DNA from: Chloroflexota bacterium
Lineage (GTDB): Bacteria; Chloroflexota; Dehalococcoidia; Lucifugimonadales; Lucifugimonadaceae
Assembly (NCBI GenBank): GCA_022574675.1
Contig: JACZRO010000001.1
Coordinates: 1-64,000 of the forward strand
Length of the DNA stretch: 64,000 bases
Reading direction: 5' to 3'
Each line of letters begins with the position of its first letter. Positions within the stretch are counted from its first letter, which is position 1. Below, one piece after another: positions 55,932-64,000 of the stretch. A program made the position numbers and the translations under genes. The notes under the pieces were generated by a model, which worked only from the letters and a program-made list of their open reading frames with translations, had not been told where the DNA came from and made no database searches.

Positions 55932-55957
55932 GGACCCTCACCGCCCGGTGAGGGTCC
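55932..55957. terminator. Strong hairpin after fusA
   Basis: Perfect 11-base arms (GGACCCTCACC and GGTGAGGGTCC) around a GCCC loop, nine bases beyond the fusA stop. The sequence after it is only moderately T-rich, so it may attenuate rather than fully terminate transcription into rpsJ. Confidence 0.6.
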
Positions 55958-55977
55958 GTTCACGTTAAACCGTGAAC
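55958..55977. other. Second hairpin immediately before rpsJ
   Basis: Perfect seven-base arms (GTTCACG and CGTGAAC) around a TTAAAC loop, directly joined to the previous hairpin and ending just before the AGAAGGA ribosome site of rpsJ. It may control rpsJ translation or processing of the transcript. Confidence 0.5.
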
Positions 55978-55987
55978 AGAAGGAAAT

Positions 55988-56296
55988 ATGGCCGGACAAA
56001 AAATAAGGATCGTGCTGAAGGCATTCGATCACCGGGTGCTTGACCAATCCGCATCTCAGATCGTTGAGACGGCTGAGCGTACCGGGGCGAATATCGCCGG
56101 ACCGGTGCCGCTACCAACGTCTATTCGCCGGTTCTGTGTGATCCGGTCACCACACATCGACAAGCGCTCCCGCGAGCACTTCGAGTTGCGCATACACAAG
56201 CGCCTCATCGACGTTCACGAGCCGACTTCCAAGACAATTGACGCCATGACCCGACTCAACCTTCCGGCCGGCGTTGACATCTCGATCAAGCTGTGA
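55988..56296 (+). CDS. rpsJ: 30S ribosomal protein S10
   Basis: S10 of 102 residues, a component of the 30S head that also binds NusB in antitermination. The [17 protein letters not shown] start, [12 protein letters not shown] and [14 protein letters not shown] are diagnostic. AGAAGGA lies six bases before the ATG. It opens the S10 part of the cluster, behind two hairpins. Confidence 0.97.
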   Translation: MAGQKIRIVLKAFDHRVLDQSASQIVETAERTGANIAGPVPLPTSIRRFCVIRSPHIDKRSREHFELRIHKRLIDVHEPTSKTIDAMTRLNLPAGVDISIKL

Positions 56297-56327
56297 ACAA
56301 GCGCAACAGAACGAGCAGAGATCAATA

Positions 56328-56957
56328 ATGGGAATCCAGGGCCTACTGGGCCGCAAGGTCGGAATGACCACGCTGTATAACGAAGACGGGACCGTGGACG
56401 CCGTGACGGCGATCGAGACGGGACCGTGCGTCGTGACGCAGGTGCGGACCGACACGCGTGACGGCTATGAGGCGGTGCAGATCGGCTTCAGGGACGCCAA
56501 GCGCCTGAACAAGCCGGCGGCGGGCCACCAGCTTCGTTCCGGGGGCAGGTTCAGGCACCTGCAGGAGTTCAAGGCGTCCGACCTGAGCGAGTTTGAGGTC
56601 GGTCAGTCACTGGACGCCAGCGTGTTCCAGGTCGGCGAGACGGTCAGCGTGTCCGGCAAGACGCGCGGGCGCGGTTTTGCCGGCGGCGTGCGCCGGCACG
56701 GGTTTGCGGGCGGGCCGAAGACGCACGGCCAGTCGGACCGGCATCGCGCCCCGGGGTCGATCGGCGCCGGCAGCTCGCCGGGCAAGGTCTGGAAAGGCAC
56801 GCGGATGGCGGGCCACATGGGCAATAACAGGGTGACCACGCGCGGCCTCAAGATCGTGATGGTTGACCCGGAGCGCAATATCGTGATGGTGCGCGGCAGC
56901 GTGCCGGGAGCGCGAAACTCCCTGGTCCGTATCGAACGTGCGAAAGGCAACTACTAG
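56328..56957 (+). CDS. rplC: 50S ribosomal protein L3
   Basis: L3 of 209 residues, an early assembly protein of the 50S subunit. The GLLGRKVGMTTLY start and the GFAGGVRRHGFAGGP region with its basic loop are diagnostic, and GSIGAGSSPGKVWKG carries the conserved Gln-methylation-region context. The start at 56328 was chosen over an earlier in-frame codon that overlaps rpsJ. Confidence 0.97.
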   Translation: MGIQGLLGRKVGMTTLYNEDGTVDAVTAIETGPCVVTQVRTDTRDGYEAVQIGFRDAKRLNKPAAGHQLRSGGRFRHLQEFKASDLSEFEVGQSLDASVFQVGETVSVSGKTRGRGFAGGVRRHGFAGGPKTHGQSDRHRAPGSIGAGSSPGKVWKGTRMAGHMGNNRVTTRGLKIVMVDPERNIVMVRGSVPGARNSLVRIERAKGNY

Positions 56958-56998
56958 GCCGCCCGAACGACAATCGCGGCTCTTAGATTTGGTTCATC

Positions 56999-57703
56999 GT
57001 GGAACTTGAAACAAAAAATATGGCTGGTGAAGCGGTCGGCACCGTAGAGGTGAGCGACTACGTCTTCGCGGAGCCGATGAACGGACCGTTGCTGCACCAG
57101 GCTGTAGTGGCCCAGCGGGCGAACCGCCGGCAGGGAACCCACAGCGCTCGCACCCGCGGGCAGGTGGTGCACTCGGGCCGAAAGCTCCGTCCGCAGAAAG
57201 GCTCTGGACGCGCCCGCCTGGGCGACGCCGGGAACCCGGGTCTCCGCGGCGGAGGTGTCGCGCACGGTCCGCATCCGCGGAGTCACTCAAAGCGTCTGCC
57301 GATACGGATGCGGCGGCGAGCGTTGCGGATCGCGCTGTCGGACAAGGTCCGGAACGGGTACATCACCGTTATCGAGGAACTCGCTGTCAGCGAGCCCAGC
57401 ACCAGGGTGATCATCGACATGGTGAGCGCGCTGAACGCCACCGGCACGACGCTCATCATCACGACCGAGCCGACCTCTGAGCTCCGCAGGTCCGTGAGAA
57501 ACATCCCGGGCGTCGACACGTTGGCGTCCCGCCTGCTCAGCCCGCTCGAGGCGACCCGTGTCCGCAATATCCTGATATCAAAGCACGCGGTCGAGAGGAT
57601 CGACGAGATCTGGGGCCACCCGACCGAGAAGCCGGGACGGGCCGCCCACGGCGCCCCAGAACCCAGCCAGGAAAGCTCCCGGAAAGCGGGTGCGCCGGCA
57701 TGA
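56999..57703 (+). CDS. rplD: 50S ribosomal protein L4
   Basis: L4 of 234 residues, lining the exit tunnel; in some bacteria it represses its own operon. QRANRRQGTHSARTRG and GSGRARLGD are diagnostic. It begins at a GTG with no strong ribosome site. A C-terminal tail of about 28 residues (rich in Pro, Ser and Ala) extends beyond the usual end. Its stop overlaps the rplW start by four bases. Confidence 0.95.
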   Translation: MELETKNMAGEAVGTVEVSDYVFAEPMNGPLLHQAVVAQRANRRQGTHSARTRGQVVHSGRKLRPQKGSGRARLGDAGNPGLRGGGVAHGPHPRSHSKRLPIRMRRRALRIALSDKVRNGYITVIEELAVSEPSTRVIIDMVSALNATGTTLIITTEPTSELRRSVRNIPGVDTLASRLLSPLEATRVRNILISKHAVERIDEIWGHPTEKPGRAAHGAPEPSQESSRKAGAPA

Positions 57704-57984
57704 GCCTCTTTGATGTGCTTATCAGGCCGATCGTGACAGAGCAGAGCACCCTGCTGCAGGAAAGCGGAAAGTACGTGTTCCAGGTCCAGAAGCGCGCCAA
57801 CAAGGCCGACGTCAAGGCGGCGGTCGAAAAGGCGTTCGACGTAACCGTGCTTGACGTCAACACCATGCGGATCAAGGGCAAGAACAAACGCTTCGGCCCG
57901 CGGCCGGTGCGAAGGCCTGACTGGAAAAAGGCGGTCGTCACGCTGCAAGCAGGCGACACCATCCAACTGTTCGAGGGCGCCTAG
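57700..57984 (+). CDS. rplW: 50S ribosomal protein L23
   Basis: L23 of 94 residues, at the tunnel exit, where it docks trigger factor and SRP. DVLIRPIVTEQST at the start and VNTMRIKGKNKRFG are diagnostic. Its ATG overlaps the rplD stop (ATGA), and its own stop is followed directly by the rplB ATG. Confidence 0.97.
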   Translation: MSLFDVLIRPIVTEQSTLLQESGKYVFQVQKRANKADVKAAVEKAFDVTVLDVNTMRIKGKNKRFGPRPVRRPDWKKAVVTLQAGDTIQLFEGA

Positions 57985-58815
57985 ATGCCGCTACGAAGAT
58001 TAAAGCCAACCTCCCCGGGTCGCCGAAATACGATCATCTCGGACTTTTCCGAGATTACGAAGACGACGCCGGAACGCTCTCTTCTGGCGCCCCTTCGCAA
58101 AAAGGGCGGGCGCAACAACACCGGCCGCCTGACGGTCAGGCACCGCGGAGGCGGCCACAAGCGTCGCTACCGGATCATCGACTTTGAGCGGTTACGCCGC
58201 GACGTGCCGGCCAACGTGCTGGCTATCGAGTACGACCCGAACCGGTCAGCGCGCATAGCACTCGTCCAGTATCACGACGGGCCGAAGGTATACGTCATCG
58301 CCCCGGAGGGGGTCGGCGTTGGCACGACCCTCATCGCGGGCGACGGTGTTGCCGTGGTCCCGGGCAACGCGCGCAAGCTCGGCACCCTGCCGACGGGCAC
58401 GTACGTCCACAACATAGAAATCCAGCCCGGCAAGGGCGGGAAAATGGTCCGTTCCGCCGGCACGGTCGCCCAGGTGATGGCGCACGAGGATAAGTACACG
58501 CAGGTTCGCCTGCCGTCCGGCGAAGTGCGCCGGCTCCTGTCCGAGTGCATGGCCACGATTGGCCAGGTGGGCAACACCGATCACAAGAACCAGAAACTCG
58601 GCAAGGCCGGACGCAGGCGCCACCGCGGCTTCCGGCCGACGGTGCGTGGCGCTGCGATGTCGCCGCGCGACCACCCGCACGGCGGTGGTGAGGGCCGGAA
58701 CGGTGTCGGCATGCCGCACCCGAAGACCCCCTGGGGCAAGCCGGCGCTGGGTCCGCGGACCCGGCGGAATAAAGTGGGCGACAAGTTCATCGTCCGCAGG
58801 CGTTACGAGAAATAG
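57985..58815 (+). CDS. rplB: 50S ribosomal protein L2
   Basis: L2 of 276 residues, needed for subunit association and close to the peptidyl transferase centre. [18 protein letters not shown] and [14 protein letters not shown], with the conserved His, are diagnostic. It abuts rplW with no gap. Confidence 0.98.
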   Translation: MPLRRLKPTSPGRRNTIISDFSEITKTTPERSLLAPLRKKGGRNNTGRLTVRHRGGGHKRRYRIIDFERLRRDVPANVLAIEYDPNRSARIALVQYHDGPKVYVIAPEGVGVGTTLIAGDGVAVVPGNARKLGTLPTGTYVHNIEIQPGKGGKMVRSAGTVAQVMAHEDKYTQVRLPSGEVRRLLSECMATIGQVGNTDHKNQKLGKAGRRRHRGFRPTVRGAAMSPRDHPHGGGEGRNGVGMPHPKTPWGKPALGPRTRRNKVGDKFIVRRRYEK

Positions 58816-58844
58816 CCGCTTAACCGCAAGACAACAGGAACCTT

Positions 58845-59129
58845 ATGTCACGCTCCATCAAAAAAGGGCCATTCGTCGAAGAGAAGCTAATGCGGCGCGT
58901 ACGGCTCGCGCAACGCGGCTCGTCGCGCACCGTCATCCGGACCTGGTCCCGGGCCTCGATGATCATGCCGGAGATGGTCGGCCTGACGATCGGCGTTCAC
59001 GATGGGCGGCGGCACGTTCCCGTGTTGATCAGTGAGAACATGGTCGGCCACCGACTTGGCGAGTTCGCTCCGACGCGGACCTTCCGCGGGCACGTGGGCC
59101 GTTCAGACCGGACGACCTCGGTTCGATAG
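58845..59129 (+). CDS. rpsS: 30S ribosomal protein S19
   Basis: S19 of 94 residues, in the 30S head in contact with S13. [15 protein letters not shown] and [16 protein letters not shown] are diagnostic. CAGGA precedes the ATG. Confidence 0.97.
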   Translation: MSRSIKKGPFVEEKLMRRVRLAQRGSSRTVIRTWSRASMIMPEMVGLTIGVHDGRRHVPVLISENMVGHRLGEFAPTRTFRGHVGRSDRTTSVR

Positions 59130-59187
59130 CCGGGAAACTTCATCGGACCCAAACTTTCAGGACATTTGAGACAGATAGATCGAGACG

Positions 59188-59529
59188 ATGGCAGTCAGGG
59201 CATATAACAAAAGCGTAGGCATTTCAGCCTCCAAGATGCGGAGGGTCGCCGACCTCGTCCGCGGCCGGGCGGTCGACGACGCGCTCGACACGCTCCGATT
59301 CATGATCAGCCCTTCCGCGACGGTGATGTCGAAGACGATCGCCTCGGCGGCCGCCAACGCGGAAAATAACGAATTGATGGATCGCAGCACTCTACGCATC
59401 GTCTCAGTAACGGTCGACCAGGCCCCGACCCTCCGACGGTTCCGTCCGAAGGCGCGTGGCCGCGCCGGAGCCTTCAACCGGCACAGCAGTCATCTGACCG
59501 TCGAAGTCGACGAGCGAGAAGGAAACTAG
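59188..59529 (+). CDS. rplV: 50S ribosomal protein L22
   Basis: L22 of 113 residues, lining the exit tunnel where macrolide contacts lie. SASKMRRVADLVRGR and RRFRPKARGRAGAF are diagnostic. The tunnel-loop residues show no obvious insertion or deletion. Its stop lies one base before the rpsC start codon. Confidence 0.97.
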   Translation: MAVRAYNKSVGISASKMRRVADLVRGRAVDDALDTLRFMISPSATVMSKTIASAAANAENNELMDRSTLRIVSVTVDQAPTLRRFRPKARGRAGAFNRHSSHLTVEVDEREGN

Positions 59530-59530
59530 G

Positions 59531-60454
59531 TTGGGTCAGAAAACTCACCCGATTGGGTTCCGCCTGGGCGGAGTACATCCCTGGCAGGCTAGATGGTTCG
59601 CCGATAAGCAAGCCAGTTACCGCGCGCTGGCGGTCGAGGATCAGGCCATCAGGAGCCTGATCCGAGATAAATATGAAGAGACAGGCGGCATAACGCGCGT
59701 CGAGATCGAACGCGGCACCCAGGACCTTGTCGTCTCCGTATTCACCGCCCGCCCAGGCATCGTGATCGGTCGCGGCGGACAGCGGGTGGACGAGCTTCGT
59801 TCCGAACTGGAGCAACTCACCGGCAAGCGCGCCCGCCTGAATATCCAGGAGGTCCGTAACGCCGATATCGACGCCTATCTGGTAGCGCGGAATATCGCCG
59901 ATCAACTTGAACGGCGCGTCGCGTACCGGCGTGCGATGCGGCTCGCTGCGCAGCGGACGATGCAGGCGGGAGCGCAGGGCATCAAGATCATCGCCTCCGG
60001 CCGCCTCGGAGGCGCCGAGATCGCCCGCTCCGACAAGGCGATCGAGGGACGGGTCCCGCTGCACACCCTCCGTGCGGACATCGATTTTGCGATCGCCGAG
60101 GCGGCCACGACTTTCGGCCGCATCGGGGTCAAGGTCTGGATTTACAAGGGCGACATTCTTCCAGAAGGCCGCGCCGGCAGGACGTTGAACGTCGCAGACG
60201 TGGTCGCCGAGCAGGAGGCCGCCGCAGCCCAGACGGCGTCCATCGGCGTCGCGGTCGCGACATCCGCCGAGGCGCCGGTGGAGACCGAGGCCGAAGCGCC
60301 AGTGTCTCCGGCCGCGCAGGAAGTGACGCCCGCTGCGGCTGAAGAAACCGTTCCCGCCACCGTCGCTTCGGAAGAGTCATCTTCCACCCCAGCCGCCGAA
60401 GAGCCGGCGTCCGAAGGCGAATCCGACACAGACACGGAAAAGTCGGAGGGCTAG
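59531..60454 (+). CDS. rpsC: 30S ribosomal protein S3 with an acidic tail
   Basis: S3 of 307 residues, at the mRNA entry site. GQKTHPIGFRLG, the KH domain block GRGGQRVDELR and RTLNVADVV are diagnostic. The core ends near residue 225, after which an Ala/Glu/Pro/Ser-rich acidic tail of about 80 residues continues to the end, which is long for a bacterial S3. The start is a TTG with AGGAAAC upstream, one base after the rplV stop. Confidence 0.96.
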   Translation: MGQKTHPIGFRLGGVHPWQARWFADKQASYRALAVEDQAIRSLIRDKYEETGGITRVEIERGTQDLVVSVFTARPGIVIGRGGQRVDELRSELEQLTGKRARLNIQEVRNADIDAYLVARNIADQLERRVAYRRAMRLAAQRTMQAGAQGIKIIASGRLGGAEIARSDKAIEGRVPLHTLRADIDFAIAEAATTFGRIGVKVWIYKGDILPEGRAGRTLNVADVVAEQEAAAAQTASIGVAVATSAEAPVETEAEAPVSPAAQEVTPAAAEETVPATVASEESSSTPAAEEPASEGESDTDTEKSEG

Positions 60455-60457
60455 ACG

Positions 60458-60874
60458 ATGCTTCAGCCGAAGAGGGTCAAGTACAGAAAGCACCACCGCG
60501 GACGGATGAACGGCTCGCCAAAAGCCGGCAGCACTCTGGAGTTTGGCGCGCTCGGGCTCAAATCCCTGGAAGCGACCTGGCTCACTTCCCGCCAGATCGA
60601 GGCGGCGCGTCGTGCCATCGTTCACAAGTTGAACCGCGGCGGCCAGGTCTGGATCCGCGTCTTCCCGGACAAATCCGTCTCCGCCCGGGCCGCCGAGACC
60701 CGCATGGGCGGCGGCAAGGGCGCAGTGGATCACTGGGTTGCCGTCGTACGCCGCGGCCGGGTGATGTTCGAGATCGGCGGCGTGCCGATCCAACTCGCAC
60801 GCGAGGCGCTCGTGAGCGCCGGTCACAAGTTGCCGGTTCGGACCGTAATTGTTAACCGCGACAACCTGGTCTAA
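60458..60874 (+). CDS. rplP: 50S ribosomal protein L16
   Basis: L16 of 138 residues, contacting tRNA at the A site. [17 protein letters not shown] and [17 protein letters not shown]-type residues (here [17 protein letters not shown]) are diagnostic. GGAGGG lies six bases before the ATG. Confidence 0.97.
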   Translation: MLQPKRVKYRKHHRGRMNGSPKAGSTLEFGALGLKSLEATWLTSRQIEAARRAIVHKLNRGGQVWIRVFPDKSVSARAAETRMGGGKGAVDHWVAVVRRGRVMFEIGGVPIQLAREALVSAGHKLPVRTVIVNRDNLV

Positions 60875-60886
60875 ACGGAGATACAG

Positions 60887-61093
60887 GTGAATATTGACGA
60901 AGTAAGAGGGCTGAGCCACGCCGAGCTTCTTAAAGAGCTTGCCGGACAGCAACGGGGGATGATGAATCTCCGGTTCCGCAAGGCGACGCTGCAGCTCCCG
61001 GACCCTACCGAGATCAAGAACACCCGGCGCACCATCGCCCGGATCCGGACGGTGCTGCGCGAACGCGAGATAGCTGAGGCGATTCAGAGTTGA
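60887..61093 (+). CDS. rpmC: 50S ribosomal protein L29
   Basis: L29 of 68 residues, a small helical protein near the tunnel exit. ELLKELAGQQRGMMNLRFRK and the RRTIARIRTVLRERE end are diagnostic. It starts at a GTG with CGGAG six bases upstream, and its stop overlaps the rpsQ start. Confidence 0.95.
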   Translation: MNIDEVRGLSHAELLKELAGQQRGMMNLRFRKATLQLPDPTEIKNTRRTIARIRTVLREREIAEAIQS

Positions 61094-61419
61094 CATCCGG
61101 TCTGCAGAAACAGAGGACGGGCACCGTCGTCAGTGACAAAATGGACAAGACCATCACGGTCGAATTCCGTTGGAGTCAGCGCGACCGGCTCATCGGGAAG
61201 TCACGCCACCGCGCGACCAAGTTCCTGGCCCACGACGAGAATAATCAGGCCCACCTCGGCGACGTTGTGCGCATCGAGGAAACACGTCCGTTGTCGCGGC
61301 GGAAGCGTTGGCGCCTGATCGAGATACTGCAGACGGGGGACGTGGCCGATTTCCAGCCATCCGAACTGCCGACCACCCTTGAGAAACCCGAAACCTCAGA
61401 CTCGACGGGGACTGCGTAA
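61090..61419 (+). CDS. rpsQ: 30S ribosomal protein S17
   Basis: S17 of 109 residues, a primary 16S rRNA binder. GTVVSDKMDKTITVEF and DVVRIEETRPLSRRKRW are diagnostic. The start is a TTG overlapping the rpmC stop (TTGA). The C-terminal 20 or so residues, rich in Thr, Pro and Glu, extend beyond the usual end. Confidence 0.95.
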   Translation: MTSGLQKQRTGTVVSDKMDKTITVEFRWSQRDRLIGKSRHRATKFLAHDENNQAHLGDVVRIEETRPLSRRKRWRLIEILQTGDVADFQPSELPTTLEKPETSDSTGTA

Positions 61420-61788
61420 GTGATTCAGGTTCAAACGCGCCTGCGCGTCGCAGATAACTCCGGAGCCCGGGAGGTGATGTGCATTCACGTCGATGGCGGC
61501 AGTGGCCGCCGTTACGGCGGGCTCGGTGACGTGATCACCGCGGCGGTTAAAGAAGCGACCCCGGGCGGCACCGTGAAGATGCACGAGGTCGTCAAGGCGG
61601 TCATCGTCCGCGTCGCGAAGAACACGCGTCGCCCGGATGGCTCATACATAAAATTTGACGATAACGCCGTCGTCATCATCGGCGAGAATCAAAACCCCCG
61701 CGGCACCCGCATCTTTGGTCCGGTGGCCCGGGAGCTACGCGAACGAGACTACATGCGGATCGTCTCACTGGCCCCGGAGGTGCTGTAA
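61420..61788 (+). CDS. rplN: 50S ribosomal protein L14
   Basis: L14 of 122 residues, at the intersubunit bridge. [19 protein letters not shown] and [14 protein letters not shown] are diagnostic. It starts at a GTG directly after the rpsQ stop. Confidence 0.97.
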   Translation: MIQVQTRLRVADNSGAREVMCIHVDGGSGRRYGGLGDVITAAVKEATPGGTVKMHEVVKAVIVRVAKNTRRPDGSYIKFDDNAVVIIGENQNPRGTRIFGPVARELRERDYMRIVSLAPEVL

Positions 61789-61790
61789 AT

Positions 61791-62102
61791 ATGGCGCAGC
61801 GAATTCGGCGGGGTGACCAGGTGAAGGTGATCTCCGGCAAGGACCGGGGCAAGCAGGGCGAGGTGGCGCGCGTGTTCCTGAAGAAGGGGCTCGTCGTTGT
61901 CGAGGGCATCAACCTGGTAACGAGGCATGTGAAGCAGCGGCCGGGCATGGCGCAGGCGGGGATCATCCACCAGGAAGCGCCAATTCAGATTTCAAACGTG
62001 GAGTACGTCGATCCGGAAACAGGCGAATCCGGCAGGGTCGGGTTCCGCATCCTTGAGGACGGCACCAAAGTAAGAGTTGTGAGAAATAAACGTGAGTCCT
62101 GA
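61791..62102 (+). CDS. rplX: 50S ribosomal protein L24
   Basis: L24 of 103 residues, an assembly initiator with a KOW motif in [30 protein letters not shown] and the IHISNV-type block (here [10 protein letters not shown]) complete the signature. GGAGGTG lies upstream. It overlaps rplE by 11 bases. Confidence 0.97.
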   Translation: MAQRIRRGDQVKVISGKDRGKQGEVARVFLKKGLVVVEGINLVTRHVKQRPGMAQAGIIHQEAPIQISNVEYVDPETGESGRVGFRILEDGTKVRVVRNKRES

Positions 62103-62673
62103 AACCGCCGTGGCAGTAGAGCCCCGGCTCAAAACCTTGTATCGAGATGAGGTCACGCCCGGTTTGCTGCGTGAGTTCGGTTACACGAATCCGATGCAGG
62201 TGCCAAAGCCAACCAAGATCGTCTTGAACATCGGCATCGGCGAGGCGATAGACAACCGCAACGCGCTCGACGCCGCCCTCGGGGACCTGACCACCATCGC
62301 CGGCCAGCGGCCGATTATTCAGCGTGCCCGGAAATCGATCTCCAACTTCAAGCTCCGCGAGGGGATGCAGGTCGGCATCACGGTTACGCTGCGAGCGCAA
62401 CGCATGTGGGACTTCCTGGACCGTCTCGTCAACCTGACGTTGCCCCGTGTACGTGACTTCCACGGCATCTCGAGACGGTCGTTCGACGGACGCGGCAACT
62501 ACTCACTCGGCATCGTCGAACAGATCGTGTTTCCGGAGATCGACTACAATCTAATCGACCGGCTGCGCGGCCTCCAGGTCAACATCGTGACCTCCGCGAA
62601 AACGGACGAGGAGGGTCGTCGGCTGCTTGAGCTTCTCGGCATGCCCTTCGAACGTATTGAAGACGCCGCGTAG
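62092..62673 (+). CDS. rplE: 50S ribosomal protein L5
   Basis: L5 of 193 residues, binding 5S rRNA in the central protuberance. [38 protein letters not shown] and [18 protein letters not shown] are diagnostic. It starts at a GTG inside the end of rplX, so translation is coupled. The N-terminus is about 10 residues longer than usual. Confidence 0.97.
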   Translation: MSPETAVAVEPRLKTLYRDEVTPGLLREFGYTNPMQVPKPTKIVLNIGIGEAIDNRNALDAALGDLTTIAGQRPIIQRARKSISNFKLREGMQVGITVTLRAQRMWDFLDRLVNLTLPRVRDFHGISRRSFDGRGNYSLGIVEQIVFPEIDYNLIDRLRGLQVNIVTSAKTDEEGRRLLELLGMPFERIEDAA

Positions 62674-62700
62674 CTCTTTCTGTTTATCAGGGAATTCCAT

Positions 62701-62910
62701 TTGGCCAAGAAGACAAAAGTAGAGAAGTGGAAGCGCCAGAAGCGCGAACTGGCCGCGGGCACGATGAAGTACCCCGTCCAGTTCCACAACCGGTGCGAAC
62801 GTTGCGGTCGCCCGCGGGGCTACATCCGATTCGTGGGCATGTGCCGCATCTGCTTCCGCTCACTGGCCCTCAGAGGGGAGCTGCCGGGCATCCGGAAAGC
62901 GAGCCTCTAG
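62701..62910 (+). CDS. rpsN: 30S ribosomal protein S14, zinc type
   Basis: Zinc-binding S14 (type Z) of 69 residues. The four cysteines are in CERCGR and CRIC, with the [11 protein letters not shown] end. The type with intact cysteines is common in Gram-positive bacteria, Chloroflexota and Deinococcota. The start is a TTG with AGGGA upstream. Confidence 0.96.
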   Translation: MAKKTKVEKWKRQKRELAAGTMKYPVQFHNRCERCGRPRGYIRFVGMCRICFRSLALRGELPGIRKASL

Positions 62911-63032
62911 AGCCATGCCCGCCCCGCCACGTGGCGGCCGACGGTAATTGCCGGAAGGTGCCCCGGAGAGGACCTTAGGAAGGATCCCCCGGATAGCAAA
63001 CCACCGGCGCAGTCAGTAACAGGAACAATGAA

Positions 63033-63437
63033 GTGCCCGTCACCGACCCGATATCCGACATGTTGACCCGGGTTCGCAACGCGATCCAGGTCAGACATGA
63101 CACCGTTCTCGTCCCCGCTTCCAAGTCGAAGCGGTCACTCGCACGTTTATTGCAGCGCGAGGGCTTCATCTCCTCGGTGGAAATCGAGGAGGCGGAGGAC
63201 AAGAAACAGCCGATGATGAAACTGGGCCTCAAGTATTACGAGGACGACACCCCCGTCATCAGCGGACTCAAGCGCGTCAGCAAGCCCGGCCTCCGGGTGT
63301 ACGTCGGCCGACGGGAGATTCCCCGCTACTACGGCGGACTCGGCGTGTCTTTCCTTTCAACGTCCGCCGGTGTGATGACGGGCCGCGAAGCATGGCGGCG
63401 CGGTATCGGCGGTGAGCTCTTGTTCTACGTCTGGTAG
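63033..63437 (+). CDS. rpsH: 30S ribosomal protein S8
   Basis: S8 of 134 residues, a 16S rRNA binder that in many bacteria represses the spc operon. DPISDMLTRVRNA at the start, LKRVSKPGLRVYV, and the GLGVSFLSTSAGVMTGREA end are diagnostic. It starts at a GTG about 120 bases after rpsN. Confidence 0.97.
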   Translation: MPVTDPISDMLTRVRNAIQVRHDTVLVPASKSKRSLARLLQREGFISSVEIEEAEDKKQPMMKLGLKYYEDDTPVISGLKRVSKPGLRVYVGRREIPRYYGGLGVSFLSTSAGVMTGREAWRRGIGGELLFYVW

Positions 63438-63455
63438 CGGCGGGAGTACGTAACG

Positions 63456-64000
63456 ATGAGCAGAATCGGCTATTCCCCTATCCAGGTGCCGGCCGGCGTC
63501 GACGTCAAGATCGACGGCGTGGCGGTCACGGTCAAAGGAAAGAACGGCGAACTCAACGCCGAGTTTCACCGCGACATGACGATCGCACTTAAAGACAACG
63601 TCCTCAGGGTGACCCGTCCCTCGGACGAACAACAGCACCGCGCACTGCACGGTCTGACGCGCTCGCTCCTGAACAACATGGTCATAGGCGTGTCGGACGG
63701 ATTTGAGCGTGCCCTGGAACTGGTCGGGACCGGTTACCGGGTTCAGCAGAACGGCAAGGGCCTTACTTTCCAGCTTGGATTCAGCCACCCGGTCGAAATC
63801 CAACCCCTGGAAGGCGTCACGTTGGAAGCAGACGGCCAGACCCGCGTCGTCGTAAAGGGCGCCGACAAACAGGCGGTCGGCCACCAGGCGGCGGTAATCC
63901 GCAAGCTCCGGCCACCGAATGCCTATACCGGCAAAGGTGTGCGTTACTCGGGGGAACAGATCCGCCTCAAGCCCGGCAAAAGTGCCGCCAGGGCGGAATA
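63456..64000 (+). CDS. rplF: 50S ribosomal protein L6, cut at the window end
   Basis: L6, near the GTPase-associated centre. It reads MSRIGYSPIQVPAGVDVKI at the start, with GTGYRVQQNGKGLTF and RKLRPPNAYTGKGVRY later. The window contains 181 codons plus the bases TA, so only the last base of a TAA or TAG stop appears to be missing. GGGAG precedes the ATG. Further spc genes are expected beyond the window. Confidence 0.95.
   Translation, partial: MSRIGYSPIQVPAGVDVKIDGVAVTVKGKNGELNAEFHRDMTIALKDNVLRVTRPSDEQQHRALHGLTRSLLNNMVIGVSDGFERALELVGTGYRVQQNGKGLTFQLGFSHPVEIQPLEGVTLEADGQTRVVVKGADKQAVGHQAAVIRKLRPPNAYTGKGVRYSGEQIRLKPGKSAARAE

Overview
The window looks like chromosomal sequence from a GC-rich bacterium, most likely a Chloroflexota lineage related to the marine SAR202/Dehalococcoidia groups. 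This is an inference from gene content: tandem CaiB/BaiF CoA-transferases, a RhamD-like enolase-superfamily protein, repeated amidases and amidohydrolases, Gfo/Idh oxidoreductases, a CoxMSL-type molybdenum hydroxylase, a zinc-type S14, and many GTG/TTG starts. No rRNA marker is present, and I saw no tRNA, rRNA, CRISPR array, prophage or transposase.

Layout. 1-7.6 kb: two translationally coupled SxxK serine hydrolases, a small zinc-ribbon membrane protein, a RhamD-like enolase-superfamily protein with an unusual metal site, a metzincin-like protease, a DUF362 protein, an NAD-dependent epimerase and an HPP membrane protein. 7.6-16.3 kb: hflKC, two divergent uncharacterised zincin-like proteins (one membrane-anchored, one lipoprotein) and an EF-G-like GTPase. 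16.4-27.9 kb: an M20 peptidase, a cytochrome c lipoprotein, three consecutive amidases, a DUF6159 membrane protein, a frameshifted methyltransferase, two coupled Gfo/Idh oxidoreductases and an HNH endonuclease of less GC-rich composition. 27.9-35.6 kb: four consecutive CaiB/BaiF CoA-transferases, an SMP-30-like lactonase and trpB without trpA. 35.7-43.5 kb: a dCMP deaminase, palindromic tandem repeats, a pterin cluster (folE, PTR1/FolM-like SDR, QDPR-like SDR, folB), a MoaD/ThiS-like protein, and a three-subunit molybdenum hydroxylase operon closed by a clear terminator. 43.8-52.3 kb: two related metal-dependent amidohydrolases, then a 1,678-residue histidine kinase with seven tandem GAF domains and a winged-helix regulator with a degenerate receiver. 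52.5-64 kb: a strong sigma70-type promoter followed by rpsL-rpsG-fusA and the S10/spc genes as far as rplF, which is cut at its stop codon by the window end. tuf is missing from its usual place, and two back-to-back hairpins sit there instead.

The metabolic genes together suggest oxidation of organic compounds: amide and lactone hydrolysis, CoA transfer, hydroxylation by a molybdenum enzyme, and dehydratase or dehydrogenase steps on sugar-acid-like substrates. No single complete pathway can be read from the window. The points most worth a second look are the pterin cluster with two reductase-like SDRs and no DHFR in view, the GAF-array kinase with its pseudo-receiver regulator, the MoaD-like protein with residues after its di-glycine, the trio of zincin-like proteins, and the fusA-rpsJ junction.
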